Shown: positions 8,729 through 18,322, counted from the stretch's first letter. The stretch: 64,000 bases of DNA from JAKFWI01 sp031399165 (GCA_031399165.1 JANNOO010000005.1:1-64000), one strand, 5' to 3'. Notes: a model not told the origin generated them from the letters alone. Program-made: numbers and translations.

Positions 8729-9604
8729 TTAAACCGGAAGCCCGGCGAGCTTCATCGCCGCGCGAACCTTGGCCTTGCCATCGTCCGTCATGCCAAGAAG
8801 CGGTAGGCGCACCTCATCGGTGCAGAGGCCAAGCAGCGAACACGCATATTTGACCGGCGCCGGAGAAGGCTCGCAGAACAGCACTCTATGAAGCGTGGCG
8901 AGCTTGTCGTTGATCGCCCGCGCGGCCGCAAAGTCACCCCTTAGCGCGGCCTCCTGCATCTGGGCGCAGAGCGCCGGCGCTACGTTGGATGTGACCGAAA
9001 TGCACCCGGTTCCGCCAAGCGCGTTGAAGCCGAGCGCCGAGCCGTCGTCGCCGGACAGCAGGATGAATTTCTCGCCACAAAGCCGGCGGTGAACGCCCAC
9101 GCGGTCGAGTTCGCCGGTCGCGTCCTTGACGCCGATTACGGTCTTGATCTGGGCCAGCGCGCCAAGCGTTTCGGGTGAAATGTCGACAATCGTGCGGCCG
9201 GGGACGTTATAGATCACCAGCGGCAGATCGACGGCTTCGGAGATTTTGGTGAAATGGGCGATCAAGCCTGCCTGGCTGGGCTTGTTGTAATAGCCCGTGG
9301 CCACCAGCGCCGCATCGGCGCCCACGGCCTTGGCGTGGCGGACCAGATCGATCGATTCGGCCGTGGCGTTGGAACCCGCTCCGGCCACCACCGGAACCCG
9401 GCCAGCGGCGGTTTTTACGCACAGCTCCACCACCCGGCGGTGCTCCTCATGCGACAGCGTCGGCGATTCGCCCGTCGTACCGCAGGGGACCAGACCATGC
9501 GTTCCGGACTCTATCTGGCGCTCAACCAGCGCTATAAACGTCTGTTCATCCACTATTCCGTCACGAAACGGTGTGATGAGTGCGGTCAACGAACCTTGAA
9601 TCAT
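8729..9604 (-). CDS. dapA: 4-hydroxy-tetrahydrodipicolinate synthase
   Basis: DapA condenses pyruvate with aspartate semialdehyde, the first committed step of lysine and meso-diaminopimelate synthesis. The 291-residue protein starts at the ATG at 9604 (MIQGSLTALITPFRDG); the frame extends upstream to 9715 but that part is not conserved. Visible signatures are CGTTGESPTLSHEEH, YNVPGRT with the catalytic tyrosine, and GVKDATGELDR with the Schiff-base lysine. It is cytosolic and normally tetrameric. The lytic transglycosylase gene diverges from it 89 bases away, so two cell-wall-related genes share this promoter region. Confidence 0.97.
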   Translation of the reverse strand: MIQGSLTALITPFRDGIVDEQTFIALVERQIESGTHGLVPCGTTGESPTLSHEEHRRVVELCVKTAAGRVPVVAGAGSNATAESIDLVRHAKAVGADAALVATGYYNKPSQAGLIAHFTKISEAVDLPLVIYNVPGRTIVDISPETLGALAQIKTVIGVKDATGELDRVGVHRRLCGEKFILLSGDDGSALGFNALGGTGCISVTSNVAPALCAQMQEAALRGDFAAARAINDKLATLHRVLFCEPSPAPVKYACSLLGLCTDEVRLPLLGMTDDGKAKVRAAMKLAGLPV

Positions 9605-9693
9605 GAAAGAAGTCCCATTCCGGCGACTTATCCGGCCCTGGAATCTTTTGGCAAGCGGAGCAGCCCATGCGGCGTCAATGGGGTCATGAGGTA

Positions 9694-11751
9694 ATGCGGA
9701 CGGGGGCGATTGCAATCGTGGCCGCCGCGGTGGTGGCCGTGGCGTGCGGGCGCGCCCAGGAGCCGGCGCAGACCGCGACGCTGGTCATGGGGCCTGTGGT
9801 CTCCGGCTCGGACATGACGCTGCTGCGCGACGGACTGACCGGCGCGCAGTTCGGCGATTGGTCGCGGGTGCGCGGCGCTCGCGCGGGCGCCGCCGATCCA
9901 CTGGTGCGCAAAATCCTGACCTGGCGTCTGGCCTCGGCGCAGAATTCGGATGCGCTGTTCAGTGAAATCGACCAAGCGCTGACGGAGCTGAAAAACTGGC
10001 CGGGCCGCGACACGATGCGGCGGCGCGGCGAGCAGATGATCATCGATTCCGCGCTCGCACCCGCCCAACGCATCGCCTGGCTCACGGCCGAGGGCGCGCC
10101 GCTAACGGGCGACGGACAGGCGGCGCTTGCGCAAGCCTACGCCCAATCCGGACGAGGCGTGGACGCCAACGCGCTCGCACGTGAAACATGGCGCGAACGC
10201 GCACTGACGCCCCGCGCTGAATCGCTCCTGCTGTCGCAATTCTCCGGCGTAGTAACCGACAACGACACAGCCGACCGCGTTGACCGCATGTTGTGGCGCG
10301 ACGACCGTTCTGGCGCGCAACGCCTGCTTTCACGCCTCGGCCCCGCAGACCGCGCACTGGCGACGGCGCGCATTTCGCTTCAGGCGAATGAGCCGGCTGC
10401 CTACAAGCGCACAAAGAAGCGCAAGGCCGGTCCTGGCGTCACCGCCAAGCTCGCGGCGGTTCCCGAATCGCGCGCAAACGATCCCGGTCTGCTCTACGAT
10501 CGCGCCCGCTATGCCCGCCGCGCCGACCGCCCGGAAGACGCGCTGGTAATTATCGGGCGCGCCAATGCGATGGAAGCAGCGCCAAGCGTGCGCGATGCGC
10601 TTTCCGCTGAAGCGCGCCTTTATGCGCCGCGCGCCTTGCGCGGCGGCCAACAGACGCTTGCATACAATCTAGCCGCCAATCACGGTCTTTCCTCTGGCGA
10701 AAATTTTGCCGACGCCGAATGGCTCGCGGGTTGGATCGCGCTCAGGTTCCTCAAGGACCCGGCCAAGGCCTCCAGGCATTTTGCAAACCTGGATTCGAAG
10801 GTCAGCACGCCGGTCAGTAAAGCGCGCGCGCTCTATTGGCGCGGCCAAGCCGCCTACGCTCTGAACCAACCGGCCGAGGCCGATGCGGCAATGCTGCAAG
10901 CCGCCGCCTATCCCTTCACCTATTACGGCCAGCTCGCTGCGTTGAAGCGCAATCCGGAAGCGATGATGACGCTGGTCAACGAAACGCCGGTGACGCCGGA
11001 AACGCGCGCCGCGTTTGAAAAACTGGATCTGGTCCGCGCGCTGCGCCTCGTCGCGCAGAGCGGCGACCGCGCCAGCTTCGAACTGATCTCGTTTTATCTC
11101 GACGATCAGCTTTCTACGCCCGCCGAGCATGAAATGCTCGCCGAGCTGGCCCGCAATTACGCAAACGCCCGCGTCGCGGTGCGCAGCGCCAAAGCTGGCA
11201 TCCGCCGCAATATCGTGGCGCAGGAAGCGGCTTTTCCAATGATCACCCTGCCTGAAACGGCGCGCGGCGCCGACAGACCCGAGCCAGCGCTGGTGTTCTC
11301 CATCGCCCGTCAGGAAAGCGAATTCGATCCGCAGGCGATGAGCCCGGTCGGCGCGCGCGGGCTGATGCAATTGATGCCGGCAACGGCGCGCAGCACCGCC
11401 AACCGCAACGGCATGACCTATTCCGTCGCCGCCCTGACCAGCGATCCCAACTACAACCTTACGCTCGGCTCAGCCTATCTGCAGGAACTGATCAACCAGT
11501 TCAGCGGCTCCTACGTGCTCGCGATCGCGTCCTATAACGCCGGCCCGGGCCGGGCGAACCAATGGATCGGCGATTGGGGCGATCCGCGGTCGGGCACGAT
11601 CGACGTGGTCGATTGGGTGGAGCTGATCCCGATCAGCGAGACGCGCAATTATGTGCAGCGCGTGATGGAAAACCTTCAGGTCTACCGCTATCGCCTCGCA
11701 GGCGGTCCTACGCCGATCACGCTCGAAAAAGACCTGCGCCGCCGTTACTGA
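9694..11751 (+). CDS. slt: Soluble lytic murein transglycosylase
   Basis: This 685-residue protein cleaves the glycan strands of peptidoglycan with 1,6-anhydro product formation. The ATG at 9694 is chosen over 9667 because GAGG lies 5 bases upstream and it opens a signal sequence (TGAIAIVAAAVVAVACGR) ending near a cysteine, so it could be a lipoprotein. Residues about 100-500 form the alpha-helical repeat doughnut of Slt70. The C-terminal SLT domain has the catalytic glutamate at about 541 (ARQESEFDP), the GLMQLMPATA motif and ASYNAGPGRANQW. It ends in a 7-base convergent overlap with hrpB. Confidence 0.94.
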   Translation: MRTGAIAIVAAAVVAVACGRAQEPAQTATLVMGPVVSGSDMTLLRDGLTGAQFGDWSRVRGARAGAADPLVRKILTWRLASAQNSDALFSEIDQALTELKNWPGRDTMRRRGEQMIIDSALAPAQRIAWLTAEGAPLTGDGQAALAQAYAQSGRGVDANALARETWRERALTPRAESLLLSQFSGVVTDNDTADRVDRMLWRDDRSGAQRLLSRLGPADRALATARISLQANEPAAYKRTKKRKAGPGVTAKLAAVPESRANDPGLLYDRARYARRADRPEDALVIIGRANAMEAAPSVRDALSAEARLYAPRALRGGQQTLAYNLAANHGLSSGENFADAEWLAGWIALRFLKDPAKASRHFANLDSKVSTPVSKARALYWRGQAAYALNQPAEADAAMLQAAAYPFTYYGQLAALKRNPEAMMTLVNETPVTPETRAAFEKLDLVRALRLVAQSGDRASFELISFYLDDQLSTPAEHEMLAELARNYANARVAVRSAKAGIRRNIVAQEAAFPMITLPETARGADRPEPALVFSIARQESEFDPQAMSPVGARGLMQLMPATARSTANRNGMTYSVAALTSDPNYNLTLGSAYLQELINQFSGSYVLAIASYNAGPGRANQWIGDWGDPRSGTIDVVDWVELIPISETRNYVQRVMENLQVYRYRLAGGPTPITLEKDLRRRY

Positions 11752-14198
11752 CGGGGCTTTGCGCGGCGTGTTGGTTCGGCATTCAGCGGATCTTCCGGCC
11801 ACGGATGTTTCGGATAACGGCCGCGCATGTCCGCGCGCACGCCCGCATAAGAACCGCGCCAGAAGCCAGGTAGGTCGCCCGTCGTCTGGATCGCGCGGCC
11901 GGCCGGTGAGAGTAGCATGAGCGTCAAACCAACCCGTCCCTGCGCAATGGAGGGATGCTCAGCAAGCCCGAACATTTCCTGCATGCGCATGGCCGCGCTA
12001 GGCGCACCTTCAGTCAGGTAATCAATTTGCGCTTCGCCGCCCGCTGGCGTGTGCAACGTCGTGGGCGCTTCAGCGTCCAGCCTGCGGCGCTGGTCGTAGG
12101 TAAGCATGTTCTGCAGCGCGTGAGACAGACGTCCGTCGACAAGATCGCCCAAACCCCGCGCACGCTCCGCCGCTGGCGCAAGCCATTCTTCAATGCGCGC
12201 GAGGAGGCCAGCGTCTGAAACGTCCGGCCACGCATCAGCGCCGTCGAGCCGGCGCAACAGACCAACACGCGCGCGCCACTGAAGCTCGCCGGCGCGCCAT
12301 GGCAAAACGCCAATGCCTTCGCGCGCCACAAGGTCGAGGATCGCGGCGCTTACCAACGCGGCGGCAGGGCGTTCCAGCGGCGCCTCGCTGAGCACGATCT
12401 TGCCGAGCCGGCGGGTGCGAAGCGCGCGGGCGCTGCCGCCGGGTTCCAGACGCATCGACTCGATGGTTTCGATACGATCGCCAAACAGCCGCTCGATCTC
12501 GCGTTCCTCGATCGGCGCGGCCAAGCGGATCGCGGCGCGTTCGGCGCGGCCGGTTAGATCGGCGACAATCAGGAATGCCGCACGCGCCAACCCATCTGAG
12601 GGCTCAATCGACGCCGCGCGCCCATTGGCGAGCACAAATACGCCGCCGCCTGGTGAACGCGCCTTGCCGACGCGTTCGGGAAAGCCTGCCGCCAGCACAG
12701 CGCCCGCCGCCTCAATATCGATCGCTTCATTCCTGTCGCCGCCTGCCGCCGAAGCGATCCGGTCGGCAAGATTGCGCGCCGCCTTCGCCCGCTGGCTGGT
12801 TTCCTGTTCCAGCCGGCGCACGCGGTCGCGCGCGTCGGCGTCGCGCCCGCCCAAGCCTTGCTCAGTCAGCAACACCGAAAGCCGCGCCGCCAGCCGCGCC
12901 TGCCGGTTCTCAGCAGCGCGCACCACCATGTGCGCCAGCCGCGGCGGCAGCGGCAATCGGGCCAGCAGCGTTCCATGCGCGGTGAGCCGTCCGTCTTCGA
13001 TCGCGCCGATCTGTTTCAAAAGCGCGCACGCCTCCGCCCACGCGGCGCGCGGTGGCGGGTCGAGCCAACGCAATTGCGCCGGATCAGCAACACCCCAGGA
13101 CGCCAGATCGAGTGCAAGCCCCGATAGGTCAGCGTCGAGAATTTCCGGCGGATCAAACGCGATGAGAGCGCGCGTCTCGCCTTCGTCCCACAAACGCCAG
13201 CAAGCGCCCGGTTCAAGGCGACCGGCGCGGCCACGCCGCTGCTCAGCGGCAGCCTGACTGACCCGCATCGTTTCAAGCCGCGTCAGTCCGGTAGCCGGTT
13301 CGTATTTGGCGCGGCGCGCGAGACCGGAATCGATCACGACCCGAACGCCTTCGATCGTAAGGCTGGTTTCGGCGATGGCGGAGGAGAGCACGATCTTGCG
13401 CTTGCCGGCGCCAGCCGGGGCAATCGCGGCGTCCTGCGCCGCGCTTTCCATTGCGCCGTAAAGCGGACGGATTTCCACCGCCGGGTCGCGCACGCTTTCG
13501 TCAAGCGCCCGCGCGGTGCGTTCGATCTCGCGGGCGCCGGGTAGAAAACACAACAGGCTGCCGCTCTCTTCACGCAGTGCGGCGCGCGCGGCTTCCGCCA
13601 TCTGTTCTTCAATCGGCCGCTGATCGCGGCCCCGATAGCGCGTGGTGATTGGGAACATGCGCCCTTCGGCGCGCAGCACCGGCGCATCGTCCATAAGCGC
13701 GGCGACACGCGCCGCGTCGAGCGTTGCCGACATAACCACCAGCCGCAGATCCTCGCGCAGCCCGCTTTGCGCATCGAGCGCTAACGCCAGGCCAAGATCG
13801 CCTTCGAGGCTGCGCTCGTGAAATTCGTCGAAGATTACGGCGGCTATTCCTGGCAATGAAGGATCGTCCAGGATCATGCGTGTAAACACGCCCTCGGTGA
13901 CGACCTCGATCCGCGTCTCGGCGCTGACGCGGCTTTCGAGCCGCACACGAAAGCCGATCGTGCGGCCGACCTGCTCGCCGTGCTCGGCGGCCATTCGTGT
14001 GGCGGCTGCACGGGCGGCGATACGGCGCGGCGCGAGCAGGATCAGCTTTTTCCTTTGCGCCCAGGCTTCGCCAAGCAGCGCTGGCGGCGCTCGCGTGGTC
14101 TTGCCAGCGCCGGGCGGGGCGACCAGCACGGCGCGGGAGCCAGCGCGGAGCGCCGCGCGCAGCTCCGGCAGTACTGCGTCAACCGGAAACATCACCAC
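11745..14198 (-). CDS. hrpB: ATP-dependent helicase HrpB
   Basis: An 817-residue DEAH/DExH-type helicase. Motif I is at residues 30-35 (GAGKTT), motif II DEFH at 124-127, motif III MSATLDAARVA, and motif VI reads QRRGRAGRLEPG. The C-terminal HrpB-specific region includes GFPERVGKAR and a final PKHPWPEDPLNAEPTRR, which is the typical family terminus. In other bacteria HrpB acts in RNA metabolism, but its physiological substrate is poorly defined. Its start overlaps the end of tgt by 20 bases, making it the last gene of the long gyrA-to-hrpB minus-strand run. Confidence 0.95.
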   Translation of the reverse strand: MVMFPVDAVLPELRAALRAGSRAVLVAPPGAGKTTRAPPALLGEAWAQRKKLILLAPRRIAARAAATRMAAEHGEQVGRTIGFRVRLESRVSAETRIEVVTEGVFTRMILDDPSLPGIAAVIFDEFHERSLEGDLGLALALDAQSGLREDLRLVVMSATLDAARVAALMDDAPVLRAEGRMFPITTRYRGRDQRPIEEQMAEAARAALREESGSLLCFLPGAREIERTARALDESVRDPAVEIRPLYGAMESAAQDAAIAPAGAGKRKIVLSSAIAETSLTIEGVRVVIDSGLARRAKYEPATGLTRLETMRVSQAAAEQRRGRAGRLEPGACWRLWDEGETRALIAFDPPEILDADLSGLALDLASWGVADPAQLRWLDPPPRAAWAEACALLKQIGAIEDGRLTAHGTLLARLPLPPRLAHMVVRAAENRQARLAARLSVLLTEQGLGGRDADARDRVRRLEQETSQRAKAARNLADRIASAAGGDRNEAIDIEAAGAVLAAGFPERVGKARSPGGGVFVLANGRAASIEPSDGLARAAFLIVADLTGRAERAAIRLAAPIEEREIERLFGDRIETIESMRLEPGGSARALRTRRLGKIVLSEAPLERPAAALVSAAILDLVAREGIGVLPWRAGELQWRARVGLLRRLDGADAWPDVSDAGLLARIEEWLAPAAERARGLGDLVDGRLSHALQNMLTYDQRRRLDAEAPTTLHTPAGGEAQIDYLTEGAPSAAMRMQEMFGLAEHPSIAQGRVGLTLMLLSPAGRAIQTTGDLPGFWRGSYAGVRADMRGRYPKHPWPEDPLNAEPTRRAKPRQ

Positions 14199-15303
14199 GC
14201 CAATTCGCGCGGAACATGTTTACGAAATCGTCCAGCGTTCCGTCTGTAATCGCTGCGCGCAAACGCGCCATCAGGCTCTGGTAATAGGCAATGTTGTGCC
14301 AAGACAGCAGCACCTGTCCGAGAATTTCGCCGGCGCGGAACAGATGCGAGATGTAGGCGCGCGAGTAGTCGCGGCTGGCAGGGCAGTCCAGCGCCGCATC
14401 AAGGGGCGAAGGATCGTCCTGGTGCTTTGCGTTCTTGAGATTGATTGGTCCCGCGTCGCTCCAGGCTTGGCCATGGCGGCCCGAACGGGTCGGAATCACG
14501 CAATCGAACATATCCACGCCGCGCGAGACCGCTTCGACAATGTCGATCGGCTTGCCGACGCCCATTAGGTAGCGCGGGCGCGCGGCCGGCAGAAAAGGTA
14601 TCGTCGCTTCAATCGTGCGCAGCATATCTGCACGCGTTTCACCGACGGCCAGGCCGCCGATGGCGTAGCCATCGAACCCTTCGGCGACGAGCGCTTCGGC
14701 GGATGTACGGCGGTGCGCCGGATCGACGCCGCCCTGCACGATCGCGAACAGGTTTTGGGTTTGCCGCGCGCCGAACGCGGTTTTGCAACGCGCCGCCCAG
14801 CGGAGTGAACGCTCCATAGCCGCGATGACCGCTTTTCCCTCCGCGGGCAGCGCGATGCATTCGTCGAGCTGCATCACGATATCGGCGCCCAGCAGATCGG
14901 CTTGTATTTCAATCGACCGTTCGGGCGTCAGCGCGTGCTTGGAGCCATCGATGTGGCTTTGAAAGGTTACGCCGTGCTCATCGATCTTGCGCAATTGCGC
15001 AAGGCTCATGACCTGGAAGCCGCCTGAATCCGTAAGGATCGGCCGGCCCCATCGCATGAAGTGATGCAAGCCGCCAAGCCTGGCGACGCGTTCGGCGGTG
15101 GGACGCAGCATAAGATGGTAGGTGTTGCCGAGCACGATGTCCGCGCCGGTTTGCTTTACCTGATCGAAGGTCAGCGCCTTGGTGGTGCCGGCCGTCGCCA
15201 GCGGCATGAACGCCGGCGTACGAATTTCGCCGCGTGAAGTTATGAGCGCGCCGGTTCGGGCCGCGCCATTCTTTGCGTCGATGCGAAACTGAAACTCAGC
15301 CAT
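14179..15303 (-). CDS. tgt: tRNA-guanine transglycosylase with incomplete zinc site
   Basis: Tgt exchanges guanine-34 of tRNA(Asp/Asn/His/Tyr) for the queuosine precursor preQ1. The ATG at 15303 begins MAEFQFRIDAKNGAARTG, the family N-terminus, and overlaps the queA stop by 8 bases. Catalytic features are intact: TDSGGFQVMSL, HIDGSKH, VQGGVDPAHR, GGLAVGE and DMFDCVIPTRSGRHG. However, the C-terminal zinc motif, normally C-x-C-x-x-C before YSRAYL, reads ALDCPASRDYSRAY. One cysteine remains and the other two ligand positions are leucine and serine. The distal histidine (SWHNIAYYQ) is present. Length (374 residues) is normal. See the finding on this point. Confidence 0.95.
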   Translation of the reverse strand: MAEFQFRIDAKNGAARTGALITSRGEIRTPAFMPLATAGTTKALTFDQVKQTGADIVLGNTYHLMLRPTAERVARLGGLHHFMRWGRPILTDSGGFQVMSLAQLRKIDEHGVTFQSHIDGSKHALTPERSIEIQADLLGADIVMQLDECIALPAEGKAVIAAMERSLRWAARCKTAFGARQTQNLFAIVQGGVDPAHRRTSAEALVAEGFDGYAIGGLAVGETRADMLRTIEATIPFLPAARPRYLMGVGKPIDIVEAVSRGVDMFDCVIPTRSGRHGQAWSDAGPINLKNAKHQDDPSPLDAALDCPASRDYSRAYISHLFRAGEILGQVLLSWHNIAYYQSLMARLRAAITDGTLDDFVNMFRANWRGDVSG

Positions 15304-16375
15304 CGGCGCGCCATAACAGGCTCGCATCGCCATAGGAATAGAAGCGATATTTCGCGGCAATCGCGTGGGCGTAGGCGGCGCGCATGCGCTCCACGCCCGC
15401 CAGCGCGCTCACCAGCATGAACAGCGTGGAGCGGGGGAGATGGAAATTGGTCACGAGGCCGTCGACCATGCGGAAGCGATAGCCGGGTGTGATAAATATG
15501 GACGTCTCACCCGGGCCAGGCGTAACCGCACCTTGCTCATCGGCGGCAGATTCAAGCGTGCGCAGCGCCGTGGTGCCAACGGCAACAATGCGCCGGCCCT
15601 CCGCACGTGCTGCATTGATGCTTGCCGCCGCCTCCGTAGAGATCGAACGCCATTCCGCGTGCATGGCGTGGTCGGCGGTGTCTTCGGCCTTCACCGGCAG
15701 GAAGGTTCCAGCGCCGACATGCAGCGTGACGAACGCCGTCTGGACGCCGCGCGCGGCAAAGGCGGCGAACATTTCATCGGTGAAGTGCAGCCCCGCCGTA
15801 GGCGCCGCGATGGAACCATCGGCGCGAGCAAAGGTGGTCTGATAATCCATCCTGTCGGATTCTTCGGCTGCTCGTTTGGAGAGGATGTAGGGTGGCAAGG
15901 GCGGCAGGCCGCACGCGGCAAGCGCCTGATCGAGCGCCGCGCCAGAGCGTTCGAACTCGAACACGACCTCGCCCGCTTCGCGCTTTTCTGCGACCCGTGC
16001 AGAGAACGTAACCAGCGCGCAGGCGCCGTCCTCGCTTTCGCCGAACGTCACTGTGTCGCCCACGGCCAATCGTTTGCCTGGCTTGGCGAATGCGCTCCAG
16101 CGCGTTGGCGAAAGGCGCGTCAATAGGTTGGCCTCGATGTGCGCCACCGCCTCGCCGCGCCTTCGCACGCCCAGCAGACGGGCAGGCACGACGCGGGTAT
16201 CGTTCATCACCAACAGATCGCCCGGCCGAAGCAGGCCCGGCAAATCGCGGACGGCGAGATCGTCAAACCCGCCGGTGCTCGGCGCGACAAGCAAACGCGC
16301 CGCATCGCGCGGCCGCGCTGGATGAAGCGCGATCAGCGCCTCGGGAAGATCAAAATCAAAATCGGAAACGCGCAC
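15296..16375 (-). CDS. queA: S-adenosylmethionine:tRNA ribosyltransferase-isomerase
   Basis: QueA transfers and isomerises the ribose of S-adenosylmethionine onto preQ1-tRNA, giving epoxyqueuosine. The 359-residue protein shows the family start (VSDFDFDLPEALIALHPA), LLVMNDTRVVPARL, the central APTAGLHFTDEMF, HVGAGTFLPVK and the terminal YRFYSYGDASLL. It acts directly after Tgt in the queuosine pathway, and queA-tgt are coupled by an 8-base overlap. It lies 44 bases downstream of the small cyclophilin gene and is probably in the same transcript. Confidence 0.97.
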   Translation of the reverse strand: MRVSDFDFDLPEALIALHPARPRDAARLLVAPSTGGFDDLAVRDLPGLLRPGDLLVMNDTRVVPARLLGVRRRGEAVAHIEANLLTRLSPTRWSAFAKPGKRLAVGDTVTFGESEDGACALVTFSARVAEKREAGEVVFEFERSGAALDQALAACGLPPLPPYILSKRAAEESDRMDYQTTFARADGSIAAPTAGLHFTDEMFAAFAARGVQTAFVTLHVGAGTFLPVKAEDTADHAMHAEWRSISTEAAASINAARAEGRRIVAVGTTALRTLESAADEQGAVTPGPGETSIFITPGYRFRMVDGLVTNFHLPRSTLFMLVSALAGVERMRAAYAHAIAAKYRFYSYGDASLLWRADG

Positions 16376-16419
16376 GGCGCAGGGTTATGACCGCGGCGCG
16401 CGCGAATGCAATCAGCGTG

Positions 16420-16878
16420 TTACGCCGTGCGCATGCTCACGATCTTGCCGGGCTGGCGCGGCGGCTCGCCTTTGGGGAGCTTGTCGACGTTTTCCATGCC
16501 CTCGATCACTTCGCCCCACACCGTGTACTGGTTGTCGAGGAACGTCGCGTCATCGAGGCAGATGAAGAATTGAGAATTGGCCGAGTTCGGATCAGAGGTG
16601 CGCGCCATCGAGCACACGCCGCGCTTATGCGGCTGCTTTGAAAATTCAGCTTTGAGATTGGGCTTCTTCGACCCGCCAGAGCCGCGCCCGGTGGGATCGC
16701 CGCCCTGCGCCATGAAGCCATCGATCACGCGGTGAAACACCACGCCATCGTAAAAGCCTTCATCCGCCAGTTCCGAAATCCGCGCGACGTGGCCGGGGGC
16801 CAGGTCGCGCCGGAGCCGGATCGTCACCGGCCCGGATTCCAGGTTCATGATCAGGGTATCAACGGGATCCTCTGCCAC
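16420..16878 (-). CDS. Cyclophilin-type peptidyl-prolyl isomerase, cytosolic
   Basis: A 152-residue cyclophilin catalysing cis-trans isomerisation of X-Pro bonds. It has the short bacterial cyclophilin core: FHRVIDGFMAQGGDPTGRG, then GVCSMARTSDPNSANSQFFI and YTVWGEVIEGMENVDKL. No signal peptide is present, so it is cytosolic, in contrast to its longer neighbour. Two starts are plausible: the ATG at 16878 (28-base overlap with the upstream gene) or the ATG at 16848 immediately after that gene's stop. The second would give 142 residues beginning at MNLESGPVTI, which fits the core better. Tandem cyclophilins, one exported and one not, are common in this clade. Confidence 0.93.
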   Translation of the reverse strand: MAEDPVDTLIMNLESGPVTIRLRRDLAPGHVARISELADEGFYDGVVFHRVIDGFMAQGGDPTGRGSGGSKKPNLKAEFSKQPHKRGVCSMARTSDPNSANSQFFICLDDATFLDNQYTVWGEVIEGMENVDKLPKGEPPRQPGKIVSMRTA

Positions 16879-17741
16879 CAGGCTCTGCCTCTTTCTTTGC
16901 TGTCGGAAACGGTTGCGGCAATCGGGACGTCACAAACGGAGAAATCCGCGCCGGCTTTTTTACGCGCGTCCTCAATCACATCCTCGAACGCTTTGCTATC
17001 CGTCCTGATCACATAAATCGGGGCGCGCTCACCTTCTGGAACGTCTGCCGCCACGCGCACCGCAGTCATCTTGTCCGGAATGGGCGGCGGCTCGCCAATG
17101 GCGAACTTGTTTACGGCGTCCTGCCCCCACACGACGCGGCCCCAGATTGTGTAGCGCTTGTCCAGCGACGGATAGGTCGCGCGCATCAGGTAAAACTGCG
17201 CGTTTGCCGTGTTCGGCTCGGTTTCGCGCGCCATGGCGGCCACGCCGGTGCAGTGAAGCCCCCAGGCGGACGCCTTACCGTCTTTGGTGATCGCCATCAT
17301 GTCATCAGGTTGGCTGGCGATCGGCAGCGATTTGTAAAGCCCGAGCGTGGCGCCGCCTTGATTGGCCGCCGGCTCGAACTGCATGTCCTTGCTGCGCCGG
17401 AACATGAACTCTTCCGTGATGTCAGGCAGTTTTGAACCGCCGGACCCATCACCGTTGGGATCGCCGCCCTGGGCCATGAAATTGTTCACGACGCGGTGGA
17501 AGGTCAGGCCGTCGTAGAATTTCTCGCGCGTCAGCTGTTTGATGCGGGCCACAGCGAGCGGCGCGATCTCGGGGAACATCTCCACCACGACGCGGCCCTT
17601 GGTCGTGTCGATATAGAGCGTCTGCTCCGGATCGAGCGCGCGCCATTTTTCGATGGAAGGAGCCTGCGCCATCGCGCCGCCGGCAAAGGCCCACGCGCCC
17701 AATGCCCAGACACCTAGGGCCGCCCTGCAAAGTCTTTTCAT
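16851..17741 (-). CDS. Cyclophilin-type peptidyl-prolyl isomerase, exported
   Basis: The ATG at 17741, three bases after the coaD stop, opens a signal peptide (MKRLCRAALGVWALGAWAFA, then GGAMAQ) and a 296-residue protein, so the enzyme is periplasmic. The cyclophilin signatures FHRVVNNFMAQGGDPNGDG and YTIWGRVVWGQDAVNKF are present. Between them is an insertion of about 60 residues containing GLYKSLPIASQPDDMMAITK, longer than in the cytosolic paralogue. A C-terminal extension of about 60 residues (YVIRTDSKAFEDVIEDARK) is not part of the core. It would assist folding of outer-membrane or secreted proteins. Confidence 0.92.
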   Translation of the reverse strand: MKRLCRAALGVWALGAWAFAGGAMAQAPSIEKWRALDPEQTLYIDTTKGRVVVEMFPEIAPLAVARIKQLTREKFYDGLTFHRVVNNFMAQGGDPNGDGSGGSKLPDITEEFMFRRSKDMQFEPAANQGGATLGLYKSLPIASQPDDMMAITKDGKASAWGLHCTGVAAMARETEPNTANAQFYLMRATYPSLDKRYTIWGRVVWGQDAVNKFAIGEPPPIPDKMTAVRVAADVPEGERAPIYVIRTDSKAFEDVIEDARKKAGADFSVCDVPIAATVSDSKERGRAWWQRIPLIP

Positions 17742-17743
17742 TT

Positions 17744-18322
17744 TCACACTCGCCTGTCGAACTTCGCCCTCAACCGTCTTTCCACTTCTGGCGGCACGAA
17801 CTCCGATACGTCCCCTTCTAGACGCGCAATCTCTTTCACGAGACGCGAAGCGATCGCCTGGCATGTTGGGTCGGCCATCAGGAAAACCGTCTCGATCTCC
17901 TGGGTCAATTTCTGGTTCATGCCAACCATCTGGAACTCGTATTCGAAATCCGACACGGCGCGAAGCCCACGGATGATAGTGCCCGCCCCCACCTGCGCTG
18001 CGAACTTGACCAGCAATGTGTCAAAAGCACGGACTTCTATGAGCGTGGCGCCAATCTGGCCGGCGCACGCATGCTGAACCATCGCGACGCGTTCATCGAG
18101 CGAGAACAGCGGACTCTTCTCGGCGTTTATCGCCACGCCAATCACCAGCTTATCGACCATCTTGGCCGCACGTTCGATAATGTCGAGATGGCCGTTGGTA
18201 AGGGGGTCGAACGTGCCGGGGTACAATCCGATACGGTAAAGCCCCGCGCGGTTGTGCTGGCGTTCGCCGAGGCGCCGCCCGCTGTCCTGATCGTCCTGCA
18301 CGGCCATTGCCTGCTCCGCCAT
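17744..18322 (-). CDS. coaD: Phosphopantetheine adenylyltransferase
   Basis: CoaD transfers AMP from ATP to 4'-phosphopantetheine, the penultimate step of coenzyme A synthesis. The core begins at YRIGLYPGTFDPLTNGHLDI with the nucleotidyltransferase T/HxGH motif, and includes GTIIRGLRAVSDFEYEFQM and SRLVKEIARLEGDVSEFVP. The protein is 192 residues because about 27 residues precede the core. No start codon exists at the usual position, so this N-terminal extension (MAEQAMAVQDDQDSG) appears real, with ATGs at 18322 and 18307. It sits 33 bases after gyrA and 2 bases before the exported cyclophilin. Confidence 0.95.
   Translation of the reverse strand: MAEQAMAVQDDQDSGRRLGERQHNRAGLYRIGLYPGTFDPLTNGHLDIIERAAKMVDKLVIGVAINAEKSPLFSLDERVAMVQHACAGQIGATLIEVRAFDTLLVKFAAQVGAGTIIRGLRAVSDFEYEFQMVGMNQKLTQEIETVFLMADPTCQAIASRLVKEIARLEGDVSEFVPPEVERRLRAKFDRRV

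Noticed and set aside
12313..13257. Plus-strand frame of 314 residues opposite hrpB.
   Set aside because: Serine/alanine/arginine-rich shadow of a conserved helicase gene.
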